This document shows positions 17,826-25,051 of a DNA stretch of 64,000 bases, one piece after another (the stretch's first letter is position 1; each line of letters starts with the position of its first letter). The position numbers and the translations under genes were made by a program. This DNA is from Methylosinus sp. H3A (lineage in GTDB: Bacteria > Pseudomonadota > Alphaproteobacteria > Rhizobiales > Beijerinckiaceae): NCBI RefSeq assembly GCF_015709455.1, contig NZ_JADNQW010000008.1, positions 18,485 through 82,484 of the forward strand. The letters are read 5' to 3'. The notes beneath the pieces were generated by a model that was not told where the DNA came from, ran no database searches, and worked only from the letters and a program-made list of their open reading frames with translations.

Positions 17826-18085
17826 GGGGTTGTGTCGCAAATTTTGTCTGCGGAGGTGACGCAGAGACGTGTATAGAGTGACGCGGCTTACGCCGCGAGG
17901 GCGTAGAAATGCTGCGCTGGACGCAATATGGTCCTGGTCTGAAACGGATCCTTTCGGATCATATGCTTGAGTTCGCTCCCTGGAAGTTTCGCGGCAGCCG
18001 ATCGAAATGATTTGAAACCCGACATCGGCCTCGTCATTCGCTTCACCGCGCGATAGTCCTATTCGACAATGTCATTGAGAAGATC
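17826..18085 (-). pseudogene. IS6-family transposase 3' remnant
   Basis: The minus strand encodes the C-terminal part of an IS6-type transposase: NDIVE, then an in-frame TAG where Gln is expected, then DYRAVKRMTRPMSGFKSFRSAA and a terminal HFYALAA with stop at 17888-17890. Beyond the stop, ggggttgtgtcgcaaatttt (17826-17845) resembles an IS6 terminal repeat. Everything upstream of the NDIVE block is missing. It sits between mbnR and mbnT. Confidence 0.65.
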
Positions 18086-18099
18086 AAATAAAATCTTTT

Positions 18100-19059
18100 T
18101 TATCCCGTGAGCACGACAATATAGCCGAGATCGAGAGCCCGGAGGCCGAGGGCCTTCTCGATCGCGGAAATCGCGGCCATCGGCTCTGCCGCATCGAACA
18201 CGCCGCTCACACGCCTCTCGCGGATCGACGGATCGAGAATCAAAATGTATCCGCGCAAATAATGTCCGAGGACGGAGACAACCTCCGTGAGCGGCCTGTC
18301 GTCGAAAATCAGCTTTCCGCGCCGCCATGCGGTCACATGGTCGACCTGCACCCGATATGGAGCAACCGCGGCGGCGCCCGGCCCAAAAGCGCTCTGTTCG
18401 CCTTCATCGACAATGATCGCCGGGCCGCCCGCCATGACGCGCACGCGATGCTGCGCGACTGTGACCTCGGTTCGTTCCCCTGTGGTCGAAATGTCGAAAC
18501 TGGTGCCGAGAGCCGTCACCGAGCCGCGGGCGATCAGAACGGAGAAGGGCCTGTCGGCGTCCGGCGCGACGTCGAACCAAGCCTCCCCCCTCAGGAGCGT
18601 CACGTTTCTCTTGCCTTCGTCGAAATCCAGCGAGATGGCCGAGCGAGGGCCGAGTTCGATCCGAGAGCCATCCGCGAGCCGAACCATCCGCGTCTCCGCG
18701 ACGCCGGTGCGGGCCTGCGCCCATAGCATGATCCAGGCGTCGTCGAAGAAGACATAGGACAACAGGGCGAAAGCGAGCCCCGCGAGGCCGGCGGCGACGC
18801 GAGCGTGCGGCATCCGGCGCGGCGGGGGCACCTCGAACTCGTCGATGAGTGGCCGCAGGCCTTCGAGATCGCCCCAGATACGGCAAACCTTTTCGAATGC
18901 TTCGCGGTTCGACGGGTCACGTGTCAGCCAAAGGACGAACGCCTCGCGCTCCTGCGGCGTCGGGGCTCGGCAGTCGAGGCGCGTCCACCATTCGATGGCC
19001 GCTCTCCGACGGCTCGCCCGATCAAAGGGAGCGTCATCCTCCTCCATACGTCGCGCCAA
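18100..19059 (-). CDS. mbnR: MbnR, FecR-family anti-sigma factor
   Basis: This 319-residue inner-membrane regulator has an N-terminal DUF4880 sigma-binding domain (AIEWWTRLDCRAPTPQEREAFVLWLTRDPSNREAFEKV split over residues 20-60). One helix follows (about 85-107, VAAGLAGLAFALLSYVFF). The periplasmic FecR domain contains VRLADGSRIELGPRSAISLDF and LIARGSVTALGTSFDI. The C-terminal part would contact the MbnT STN domain. A TTG at 19059 with AAGAGGT about 6 bases upstream is as good a start as ATG 19047. mbnI ends 95 bp upstream. The stop is followed almost at once by the IS6 remnant, so co-transcription with mbnT may be weakened. Confidence 0.85.
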   Translation of the reverse strand: MARRMEEDDAPFDRASRRRAAIEWWTRLDCRAPTPQEREAFVLWLTRDPSNREAFEKVCRIWGDLEGLRPLIDEFEVPPPRRMPHARVAAGLAGLAFALLSYVFFDDAWIMLWAQARTGVAETRMVRLADGSRIELGPRSAISLDFDEGKRNVTLLRGEAWFDVAPDADRPFSVLIARGSVTALGTSFDISTTGERTEVTVAQHRVRVMAGGPAIIVDEGEQSAFGPGAAAVAPYRVQVDHVTAWRRGKLIFDDRPLTEVVSVLGHYLRGYILILDPSIRERRVSGVFDAAEPMAAISAIEKALGLRALDLGYIVVLTG

Positions 19060-19154
19060 TCTACCTCTTATCGGGCGTCACCGCCGCCACTGATCCCTTA
19101 CTGTAAGAGGACGTATGTCGGCAGTGGTAAAGGAGCTCGTCTCGAGGAAAAATT

Positions 19155-19654
19155 TTAGTCGAGCGCCGCATGGCACCGCTCTAGCGCCAATCGTAGATGT
19201 TTGAGGACCATGTTTCGGGAAATGCCCAACCTATGAGCGATCTCGTCCGGCGAGAGATCATGGAAGCGGCGTAAGATGAACACCTCCCGGCACTTGGGGG
19301 TAGGCTCGTCAACGAGGCGTAGAACAAGCGGACGCTTTCCTTCGCCTCACAAATCTGCGACGGATCAAGCCCAGCCTCGGCGATCTCGGTCGGAATATCG
19401 CCTGGCGCGACGTGCTTGGCTATGCTCTTGCGGTGACGGGAGAAGTCGCGTGCGAGATTGATCGCCGTCGTTCGCAGATAGGCGTCCTCGTCGACGATCG
19501 GCCCGATCTCCCGACGCCGCAGGAGTCGCACAAAGGTCTCTTGTAGAAGATCGAAAGCATCTTCATGGCCCACGCGCCGCGTCAGACAGCCGAGAAGATC
19601 GCGCTTGTTGCGCTCGAAGAGTTTGCCGATCAAACGGCCTTTGGTCTTGGACAT
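19155..19654 (-). pseudogene. mbnI: MbnI-type ECF sigma factor, frameshifted in region 4
   Basis: Region 2 is intact (LFERNKRDLLGCLTRRVGHEDAFDLLQETFVRLL). After LTSLPP the frame breaks at a run of five G on the plus strand (19296-19300). The other frame then encodes a perfect region 4, CREVFILRRFHDLSPDEIAH then RLGISRNMVLKHLRLALERC, with stop at 19155-19157. Six C in the coding strand would restore one frame of about 166 residues. As written, the product is 157 residues with a scrambled DNA-binding tail. Either the gene is inactivated or the base was lost in sequencing. It forms a FecI-FecR-FecA set with mbnR and mbnT. Confidence 0.8.
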
Positions 19655-19765
19655 GGGCGGGCTTCCGCTGGAGCCTCGAATTCGCGATGACAGCGAAGCG
19701 AAAGGCCGCCCCGAGCGGTTCCCGCCTCGAACGATCTCCCCGCTCTAGATCAGGGAGACGCGCGT

Positions 19766-20179
19766 TCAGGACAGAGACGGCGGAGCGCGAGCGAGGTGAG
19801 AGTTTGCCCAAGGTTCGAGGCTGCGGTCGAAGTCGTCGACCGAGGCAAGGGGGACGCCGGTCGAGGTTGGACGGGCGAAAAAATCGCAAACAACTGCGAG
19901 GAGCGAAAGCAGAGTGGGCGGATCGTCTCGTCCACCGGCCCCACAGAGAAGGCAGCATTGATCGGTCGTGTGGCGTTCATCAATAGGGACGCCTCGATCC
20001 GACTCTGGGTCGATTCGGCAAATCTCATAATTTGCAGCCGCGAATGAGGCGGAGGCATGAAATCGAAACGCCGCAGCACTACGTGCGGAGGAAATAATAC
20101 CCTGCAATGCGACCAAGCAAATCACAGCGCCGATAAGGGCGCTCGCTGCTAGTTTCCGCTGAAATCCCCAATCCGCCAT
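19766..20179 (-). CDS. DUF2946-like cysteine-containing membrane protein
   Basis: This protein has 137 residues if ATG 20179 is used (MADWGFQRKLAAS). One membrane helix is followed by a CCLLCGAGG cluster and a hydrophobic segment (PTLLSLLAVVCDFFARP), with an ARAPPS terminus. The plan matches the protein at 4579-5013. The open frame extends upstream to 20488, but that part looks like a fragment of a different gene. It precedes mbnI by 111 bp. A periplasmic metal role is inferred from context only. Confidence 0.55.
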   Translation of the reverse strand: MADWGFQRKLAASALIGAVICLVALQGIISSARSAAAFRFHASASFAAANYEICRIDPESDRGVPIDERHTTDQCCLLCGAGGRDDPPTLLSLLAVVCDFFARPTSTGVPLASVDDFDRSLEPWANSHLARAPPSLS

Positions 20180-20181
20180 AA

Positions 20182-20488
20182 GTGATTTGTAAGCTCGGTC
20201 TCCGTCGTCGGTCAAGGCGCTGGGACATCCGACGCTTTTCCAGGCGGCAGTGAGGGGCCGCGGTGGGAATGAGATGAGATCCTCGATCTGCACGAATTCG
20301 CCCGCGCGCCACAAGGCGGCGCAGGCGTCGTGGAAATGCGCGCGAAGAACGAAGGCTTCGGCGACGGGACTGGAGCGAAGCCGCTCGTCGAGACGCGCGA
20401 GAGCGTCCGACGCGCTCTCGAAAGGCGCTTGCAGGCGCTCGAATGAGACCGAGCCGGGACGATCTAATCCCATTTTAATTCCATGCAT
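20182..20488 (-). pseudogene. Fragment resembling DUF1612/HTH plasmid proteins
   Basis: The frame contains LARLDERLRSSPVAEAFVLR and HFHDACAALWRAGEFVQIED, which resembles the N-terminal domain of DUF1612 proteins common on rhizobial-type plasmids. The similarity stops near residue 75 of about 350 expected, so it is a remnant now fused in frame to the following small gene. Confidence 0.35.
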
Positions 20489-20813
20489 ATCAATATCATT
20501 ATCAACTTAGTTATAATTTAGCTTGAGTGATAGAAGATGCTTTTTTATCTTTCGCCGACAGGATCGAAATGCGTCGCCACGGCTGGCCGAGAGCAAGCCT
20601 CGGGACGGCTCCGAAGGCGCGTTTTCGGCCCGCAAATCGACGAAAATGGGCTGTTTTTCGGGCCTTTCTCCTGCTCACCACTATGTCGCGGCGGGGAACT
20701 TCGGCCATCGGATGCGTTTTTAAACGACCGTTTATTGATATTAATCTAAATCGCAATTTCGATTTTAAGCAGCCCATTGATAACATCACAGGCGATATGA
20801 TACGCTTACGGCA
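20489..20813. other. AT-richer gap upstream of the PIN toxin-antitoxin genes
   Basis: The 325-bp gap is AT-rich at both ends. It has no convincing gene. It probably holds the promoter and operator of the toxin-antitoxin pair. Confidence 0.45.
20748..20765. promoter_or_regulatory. Imperfect palindrome, possible TA operator
   Basis: aaatcg (20748-20753) and cgattt (20760-20765) form an inverted repeat around caattt, about 50 bp before the toxin ATG. Autoregulated toxin-antitoxin operons usually have such sites. No direct support for binding. Confidence 0.3.
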
Positions 20814-21236
20814 ATGAGATTGGTTCTGGATACGAACTCCCTGATCGCAGCGCTCCGAAGCCCAGGCGGAGCCTCCGCCGAGCTTCTCAAGCTTGTGCGT
20901 CGAGGGCAGGCCCAGCTTTTGGCCAGCGCCGCCCTCGCAATCGAATATGAGGCCGTGTGTCTGCGCGACGAACACCGAAAAGCGGCCGGCCTGTCGACGA
21001 AAGAGGTCGGTCAGTTTCTCGACGCGATCATCGATCTGATCGAACCGATCGAAATCTGGTTCCTTTGGCGGCCGCAATTGCGCGATCCGGGCGACGAGTT
21101 CGTGCTCGAGGCGGCTGTGAATGGGCGGGCCTCGACGATCGTCACGTTCAATTCGCGTGACTTCGGACTTGTGCGAGAGCGCTTTGGGATCGAGGTTCTC
21201 ACGCCGAGAGATACGCTGATAAGGATAGTGCAATGA
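20814..21236 (+). CDS. PIN-domain toxin (putative toxin-antitoxin, PIN family)
   Basis: This 140-residue PIN-fold ribonuclease of the COG1569 type carries the first acidic motif in LVLDTNSLIAAL, central Glu in AIEYEAV and the second acidic group in DPGDEFVLEAAVNG plus FNSRDF. Such proteins cleave RNA when not bound by their antitoxin. The stop overlaps the next ATG (ATGA), so the toxin is translated first, the reverse of most VapBC pairs. It lies next to a repABC replicon, where it would act in plasmid maintenance. Confidence 0.82.
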   Translation: MRLVLDTNSLIAALRSPGGASAELLKLVRRGQAQLLASAALAIEYEAVCLRDEHRKAAGLSTKEVGQFLDAIIDLIEPIEIWFLWRPQLRDPGDEFVLEAAVNGRASTIVTFNSRDFGLVRERFGIEVLTPRDTLIRIVQ

Positions 21237-21508
21237 AAACCAAAACAGCCGCTTACGCGCTTCGGCTCCCCGCTTCGATGAAGGCGGAAGCCGAAAAGAT
21301 TGCCGCCGAGGATGGCACGAGCCTCAACCAGTTCGTCGCTTCGGCGGTGGCTGAAAAGGTCTCGGCGTTGCGCACGGCTCGCTATTTCGCGGAAAAGAAA
21401 GGCCGGACCGATTGGAGCGCCTTCGACCAGATCATGCGCCGCGAGGGTGGCGAGCCGCCGGTCGCGGACGACGAAATTCCTGAAGCCTATCGAACGGCTC
21501 GCAAATAG
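21233..21508 (+). CDS. Ribbon-helix-helix antitoxin
   Basis: This 91-residue protein has a ribbon-helix-helix N-terminus (YALRLPASMKAEAEKIAAED, then GTSLNQFVASAVAEKV) and a longer acidic tail. It would bind the operator and neutralise the upstream PIN toxin. It overlaps that gene by four bases. Confidence 0.8.
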   Translation: MKTKTAAYALRLPASMKAEAEKIAAEDGTSLNQFVASAVAEKVSALRTARYFAEKKGRTDWSAFDQIMRREGGEPPVADDEIPEAYRTARK

Positions 21509-21536
21509 TCCGTCGCAGATTAGGAGATTAGGGCCA

Positions 21537-22451
21537 ATGCCCCTGATCGGCTACGCCCGCGTCTCGACCGAGGATCAGGTCACGGACGCCCAGACCGATG
21601 TGCTGAAGGCGGCCGGCTGCGTCGAGATTTTTCGCGAGCACATGTCGGGGGCGAAAGCCTCCCGGCCGGAACTGGCCAAGGCGCTGGCGCGGGTGCGCCG
21701 CGGCGACGTGCTGGTCGTCGCGCGGCTCGACCGTTTGGCCCGTTCGCTGTCGCATCTCCTTTCGGTGATCGCCGAGCTCGACGCCAAAGGCGCGCATTTC
21801 AAATCGCTCGCCGATCCGATCGACACGACGACGCCGCAAGGCCGTTTCGCCTTGCAGGTTCTGGGCGCCGTGGCGGAATTGGAGCGCGCCCTGATCCAGG
21901 AGCGCACCAAAGACGGCTTGCGCGCCGCCAAAAAGCGCGGCCGCATCGGCGGCAATCCAAAACTGCGCGCCGGCGACCGCGACGCCATCCAGCGTATCGT
22001 CGACATCAAGGCGGCAAACTATTTCGAGCGCGTCAATCGAACGGCCGAACATTGGCTGCCGATCGTCCGGCAAATGCGCCCGGATCACCGCTGGCAGGAT
22101 GTCGTGCGCGTGCTCAACGCCAAGCGCGATAGCGTCAGCGGCGTTCCCCTGCCCCAATGGACCGTCGAGCGTCTGAAGCGCGCAGTCAAATGCTTCGTCG
22201 CCGAGGGTTTGATCGAGCCGAGACTCCTCCTTCAAGCCGCCAGCCGAAAAGTCAGCAGCGAACGCCTTGTCACGCTGGTCGCCGGGATCAAACGGGCCAA
22301 TCCCGATCTGACGCTCGCGCAAATCGGCGCGCAGCTCGAGGCCATGTATGAGCGCACGCCGCGCGGCGGAACCCGCTGGGCGCCCTCCTCCGTCAAAAGT
22401 CTGCTCGACCGCGCGGAAAAGCTCCGGTTGCTCAGCGTCGAAACACTGTGA
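21537..22451 (+). CDS. Serine recombinase (resolvase/invertase)
   Basis: This 304-residue recombinase has an N-terminal catalytic domain: IGYARVSTEDQ with nucleophile Ser, then VVARLDRLARSL, and ending ELERALIQERTKDGLRAAKKRGRIGG. Its C-terminal region is about 160 residues, longer than in simple resolvases, with helix-turn-helix-like parts (PQWTVERLKRAVK, LTLAQIGAQLEAM). ATG 21537 is preferred as it gives the MPLIGYARVST start. It probably resolves plasmid multimers or a past transposon; it lies 41 bp from the repC 3' end, converging. Confidence 0.85.
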   Translation: MPLIGYARVSTEDQVTDAQTDVLKAAGCVEIFREHMSGAKASRPELAKALARVRRGDVLVVARLDRLARSLSHLLSVIAELDAKGAHFKSLADPIDTTTPQGRFALQVLGAVAELERALIQERTKDGLRAAKKRGRIGGNPKLRAGDRDAIQRIVDIKAANYFERVNRTAEHWLPIVRQMRPDHRWQDVVRVLNAKRDSVSGVPLPQWTVERLKRAVKCFVAEGLIEPRLLLQAASRKVSSERLVTLVAGIKRANPDLTLAQIGAQLEAMYERTPRGGTRWAPSSVKSLLDRAEKLRLLSVETL

Positions 22452-22492
22452 CCGAGCGGATTACCGAGGCGCGTCCGAAAACACACCTCGCG

Positions 22493-23827
22493 TCACCCCG
22501 TCCTCTTGCGCTCTCGCGCCGCCTTCCCAGCCTTGCCGCGCAACAGGGCCATCAGCACGGGCCCGAGCGAGAACTCCCCTGCCCTCGCCTTTTCGGTCAG
22601 AACGCGAAGATAACCGCCGGCGCTTTTGATTTCCTCGCCGCGTTGCAGGATCGCGGCGATGACAATCGAGGCGTCATGCTCGCCCAAGACGTCCAAGGCT
22701 TGCGACCAGGCGTCCGGCGAAACGCCGAGCGCCGAGCGCACTGTCGCCGCCGCCGCAGCCAAGTCTCGCCACGACGAAACCTCGCCGCTCGGGCCGTAAT
22801 CGACGATGTCCGGACACGCCTCCAACACCATACCCAGCGGATAGGCTCGAAGCGCGGGCTTGGGATGGGTAACCCGAGAGCGATCCGAAGATGCTTCCGG
22901 CTCTCGCTCGATCGGCCACCTGGCCTGTTCGAGATTTGGCTCGGACGGATCGGCCCTGCCTTTTTGAAGGCTAGATTCAAGATCAGAAGAGTTTGTGGTT
23001 TGATTCTGTATGTGGCGCTCAGTTTGAGACTCATTGCCGCTCATATTTCGAGCTTTTATGTGCGTTTCCAGCAGCTTGTGGATTTCAGCCGCAAGCGCGG
23101 CAAGTTCGTCGGCCAAAGCCTCCAAATCGACGCGGGAAAGCCCACGTCCATAGCTCCCCGAAAGCGTCGCATAGCGCTGATGCGCGCCCTCCCAGTCGCC
23201 CGAAACGCCCTCCTCCAATCCGGTCTCGATCATTTTGACGATGTCTCGCCGGGTGATGGTGATCTTTTCTCGCAGCAGCGTGATCGCGCGGTTCTCGGCC
23301 CGCACCTCCTCGGCGAGGTTCTCGATTTCGCTCGAACGCGCCACGAGCGGCGCGAGGTCGAAGCCGAAAGCATCCTCTATGGCTCCGCCCTGCCCTTTTC
23401 TGGCGAAGCGTTTGCCGTTCGGAGAATCGCGGCGGATGATCAGTCCGGCGTCGACCAGGCAGGCGAGATGCCGCCGCAACGTCGCCGGCGCCATGCCATG
23501 AGCGCGGATCGAGAGTTCCTTGTTCGAGGGAAACACGACGATGCCGGCGCCGGCTCCGGCCCCCGGCTCGCACCGCGCGTCATTCCCTGGCAATGAGAGC
23601 GCTGTCTCCTGGTGGAAGCTCAGCAACGCGTGCAATACGGATAGCGCACGCTCGGTGACGCCGAGCGGCTCCTTGGCTTCGGTGAGCGCGCGAAATAGCC
23701 GCCATTTATGCACGACGGTTTCGGATGCTCCCGGCTTGGCGGCGAAATTTTCGGTCGCGGTCTGGCTCGCCACCATGGCGAGCGATAGCGACCGCCGCCC
23801 GAAGGGCGTCGTTGGACGTGTCTGCAT
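22493..23827 (-). CDS. repC: Replication initiator RepC
   Basis: This 444-residue RepC is the repABC plasmid initiator. The N-terminal winged-helix part includes GRRSLSLAMVASQ, ALSVLHALLSFH and FPSNKELSIRAHGMAPATLR. The C-terminal domain contains SWRDLAAAAATVRSALGVSP and GGYLRVLTEKARAGEFSLGP. The origin is normally within this gene. GGCAAAGGAAC precedes ATG 23827. It follows repB with a 150-bp gap holding the antisense RNA. Confidence 0.93.
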   Translation of the reverse strand: MQTRPTTPFGRRSLSLAMVASQTATENFAAKPGASETVVHKWRLFRALTEAKEPLGVTERALSVLHALLSFHQETALSLPGNDARCEPGAGAGAGIVVFPSNKELSIRAHGMAPATLRRHLACLVDAGLIIRRDSPNGKRFARKGQGGAIEDAFGFDLAPLVARSSEIENLAEEVRAENRAITLLREKITITRRDIVKMIETGLEEGVSGDWEGAHQRYATLSGSYGRGLSRVDLEALADELAALAAEIHKLLETHIKARNMSGNESQTERHIQNQTTNSSDLESSLQKGRADPSEPNLEQARWPIEREPEASSDRSRVTHPKPALRAYPLGMVLEACPDIVDYGPSGEVSSWRDLAAAAATVRSALGVSPDAWSQALDVLGEHDASIVIAAILQRGEEIKSAGGYLRVLTEKARAGEFSLGPVLMALLRGKAGKAARERKRTG

Positions 23828-23882
23828 GTTCCTTTGCCTCGTTCAGGCAAAAGAAATCCGCTCACCAAAACGGCGCCGACTC

Positions 23883-23966
23883 TTGACAGCGATTCGCGGA
23901 AGTGGGATTCTCGGAGTGCTTAAATCAGAGAAGGGCTTCCGGGCGGCGACGTTCGGGGGCTTTTTT
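23883..23966 (+). ncRNA. repABC antisense RNA (ctRNA, inc-alpha type)
   Basis: On the strand opposite repC, TTGACA (23883-23888) and GATTCT (23906-23911) are separated by 17 bp and would start RNA near 23918. A stem GCTTCCG/CGGGGGC (23935-23941 with 23954-23960, two G-U pairs) is followed by TTTTTTCTTTT. An RNA of about 50 nt in the repB-repC gap is the standard ctRNA that represses RepC synthesis. The coordinates include the promoter. Confidence 0.7.
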
Positions 23967-23970
23967 CTTT
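23935..23970 (+). terminator. Rho-independent terminator of the ctRNA
   Basis: A 7-bp stem with a 12-base loop is followed by six T, one C and three T. It doubles as the structured part of the antisense RNA. Confidence 0.7.
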
Positions 23971-23977
23971 TGCGGGT

Positions 23978-24973
23978 TCAATCTCCTGATTCACTTATGA
24001 TCTTCGTCTCCTTGAACGCTCGATAGAGTGCGTCGAGATTAGACGAGATGTATCGGCCGAACTCACTCGCTTCTTTCGACTTGAGCGAGAGGTTGAAGCT
24101 GCTTCCGTTATTCCGGTAGCTTGCAGACACGGTCTTGCTCTCTGATTCCCAGCACGCCGGGTCGATCCTCCCCCGCGCGGACTTCCGTGGCTTGCGTCCG
24201 AGCGTCTGGAGCTGGGCGAGCAAAAAATTGAACCGCTCCATTACGTCTTTGGAACGGAATTCGTCGGACGCCACGACGATAATCGCAGCCTCCCCGGCCT
24301 TCGGCGACTTCACCTGCTTCTTGAGTTCTTCCCACCGGTCACGGCCAATGGTCTTGGCCGCGCCGATTGCTTCGATCACGGGCGCAGGAACCGTCTCCAC
24401 CACAGAAAGCATCCTCGACAGCAAGCTGTCGTCGATCGTCAGCGCGGATTTGATAATTTCCTTCCGCTGCCCCATATCGAGGAGCTTCTTGGCGAACAGC
24501 GCCTTTTCGATGAAAGACAAATTTGCTCGTGCAGTGTTCTCCTGACCTTGCGCGATAATATGCGCGATATCCTCTAGGTTCTTGATCACCGCGCGAACAG
24601 GAATACCCAGTTCTTTGGCGACGCGCGCGCGACGGTGGCCAAACACTATCATGAATCGACCCTTGCTCTGCGGATGAGGCCGCACAAGAATCGGCGTCGA
24701 TTGCCCGTGCTCCCTGATCGCCTCGCGCAGATCGGCGAAATCAGCATCGTCGTCTTCGATGCGATCCGCGACAAAAGAGCGATCTAGAACTGAGACATCG
24801 AGTTCGACGACTGTTTCCCCGGCCAGCATTTTCTTTGCGTTCTCGGCCATCTCATCGATCGAAAGCATCATCGAGCGAGACGCTCCGCGAAGCGCATAAT
24901 CATGCCGCGCGGCAACATCGGCCTTCGGCGTCTCCGCCCCCGTGATAGTCGCCAAGAGGTTCTTACGGGCCAT
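23978..24973 (-). CDS. repB: Plasmid partition protein RepB (ParB-like)
   Basis: This 331-residue ParB-family protein begins MARKNLLATITGAETPKADV, as RepB proteins do. The ParB/Srx-like domain contains PILVRPHPQSKGRFMIVFGHRRARVAKELG and a GQENTARANLSFIEKALFAKKLLDMG block. It binds parS sites and loads RepA for segregation. A strong GGAGAGGAG precedes the ATG. The gap to repA is 78 bp and contains one candidate parS. Confidence 0.92.
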   Translation of the reverse strand: MARKNLLATITGAETPKADVAARHDYALRGASRSMMLSIDEMAENAKKMLAGETVVELDVSVLDRSFVADRIEDDDADFADLREAIREHGQSTPILVRPHPQSKGRFMIVFGHRRARVAKELGIPVRAVIKNLEDIAHIIAQGQENTARANLSFIEKALFAKKLLDMGQRKEIIKSALTIDDSLLSRMLSVVETVPAPVIEAIGAAKTIGRDRWEELKKQVKSPKAGEAAIIVVASDEFRSKDVMERFNFLLAQLQTLGRKPRKSARGRIDPACWESESKTVSASYRNNGSSFNLSLKSKEASEFGRYISSNLDALYRAFKETKIISESGD

Positions 24974-25029
24974 ATCAGGCTCCTCTCCCTTGCGCTAATC
25001 TCTTGAGGAATTTAGCGGTTCGGCAATTC

Positions 25030-25045
25030 TGCACGGCTGTCAAAA
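25030..25045. promoter_or_regulatory. Candidate partition site (parS-like repeat 1)
   Basis: tgcacggctgtcaaaa occurs here in the repA-repB gap and again at 26452-26467 upstream of repA. With neighbouring bases the second copy forms an imperfect palindrome (TTGcACgGCtGTcAA). repABC partition sites are palindromes around GC located in exactly these places. Confidence 0.4.
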
Positions 25046-25051
25046 GGAAGA

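Noticed and set aside
16186..17859. 557-codon plus-strand frame opposite mbnT
   Set aside because: It is a shadow of the receptor gene; the composition is random and there is no start signal.
20511..21233. 240-codon minus-strand frame opposite the PIN toxin
   Set aside because: It is antisense to a clear PIN-domain gene and its composition is random.
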